Shown here piece by piece: positions 5,209-5,357 of a stretch of DNA of 5,357 nucleotides (position 1 is its first letter; every line of letters starts with the position of its first letter). This DNA is from Xanthobacteraceae bacterium. Its GTDB lineage: Bacteria; Pseudomonadota; Alphaproteobacteria; Rhizobiales; Xanthobacteraceae. Location of the stretch: positions 1 to 5,357 of the forward strand of contig JASHVC010000387.1 in NCBI GenBank assembly GCA_030039655.1, in the 5' to 3' direction. The translations under genes and the position numbers were made by a program. Below the pieces are notes generated by a model. The model worked only from the letters and a program-made list of their open reading frames with translations. It ran no database searches and had not been told where the DNA came from.

Positions 5209-5357
5209 ATGGCCGATCTCAACTCCGATCCGTTAGCCTGGCAACCCGCCAAGGCGCCCTCGCTCGCGGCGTTCGAAGTTTTGGCGAGCGAAGTGTTTCG
5301 CCATTTGCCGAAGCGATTTCGCGATCTGTGCAGCAACGTTGTCATCCAGGTGGACGA
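5209..5357 (+). CDS. Metallopeptidase family protein, N-terminal fragment (window end)
   Basis: The first 49 codons of a gene that runs past the window are present. The product begins MADLNSDPLAWQPAKAPSLA and continues FEVLASEVFRHLPKRFRDLC and then VVIQVDD. The order of a short lead, an AP-L--FE-LA--- F--LP--FR-LC block and a V-IQV-(D/E) strand matches the start of the minimal MMP-like zincin family (DUF1025 type), whose members are about 120-140 residues. The zinc motif HExxH of that family would lie beyond the window, so catalytic competence cannot be judged. The ATG lacks a Shine-Dalgarno match in the 15 nt before it. The family is usually treated as a small cytoplasmic zinc peptidase of unknown substrate. 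The gene is divergent from the small exported protein. Truncation is caused by the window, not by mutation. Confidence 0.75.
   Translation, partial: MADLNSDPLAWQPAKAPSLAAFEVLASEVFRHLPKRFRDLCSNVVIQVD

Overview
The window is GC-rich with short intergenic gaps. It looks like chromosome of an alphaproteobacterium of the order Hyphomicrobiales (Rhizobiales), most likely near Bradyrhizobium, Rhodopseudomonas or their relatives. Three things suggest this: the protein sequences, the neighbourhood of rplS and leuC, and two palindromic repeats of kinds I associate with those genomes. The placement is by recognition, not by a database search.

Layout, left to right: rplS (ribosomal protein L19, + strand) ends against a 90-bp composite palindrome. 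Two minus-strand enzyme genes converge on it: a short zinc methyltransferase related to the catalytic half of MetE, and behind it a class V, kynureninase-like PLP enzyme. A roughly 260-bp divergent intergenic region then holds candidate promoters for the PLP enzyme and for leuC. leuC (large subunit of 3-isopropylmalate dehydratase, + strand) is complete and runs into an 84-bp repeat that can fold as a cloverleaf. On the far side of this repeat a short minus-strand gene encodes a small exported protein of unknown function. Finally, a divergent + strand gene, cut by the window end, looks like the start of a minimal MMP-like (DUF1025-type) metallopeptidase.

Housekeeping genes (rplS, leuC) are interleaved with two enzymes of unknown substrate and one small secreted protein. 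leuD does not directly follow leuC, so the two isomerase subunits are not immediate operon partners here. Both convergent gene junctions are filled almost completely by palindromic repeats, and the tandem and divergent gaps are not. This suggests the repeats end transcription from both sides, or survive only where insertion does no harm.

I see no CRISPR array, tRNA, rRNA, transposase or phage gene. Nothing in the window is clearly an undescribed system. The points most worth a second look are the two repeats, an 18-bp echo of the first repeat at the start codon of the MetE-like gene, the unassigned enzyme pair, and the Shine-Dalgarno-less start of the last gene.
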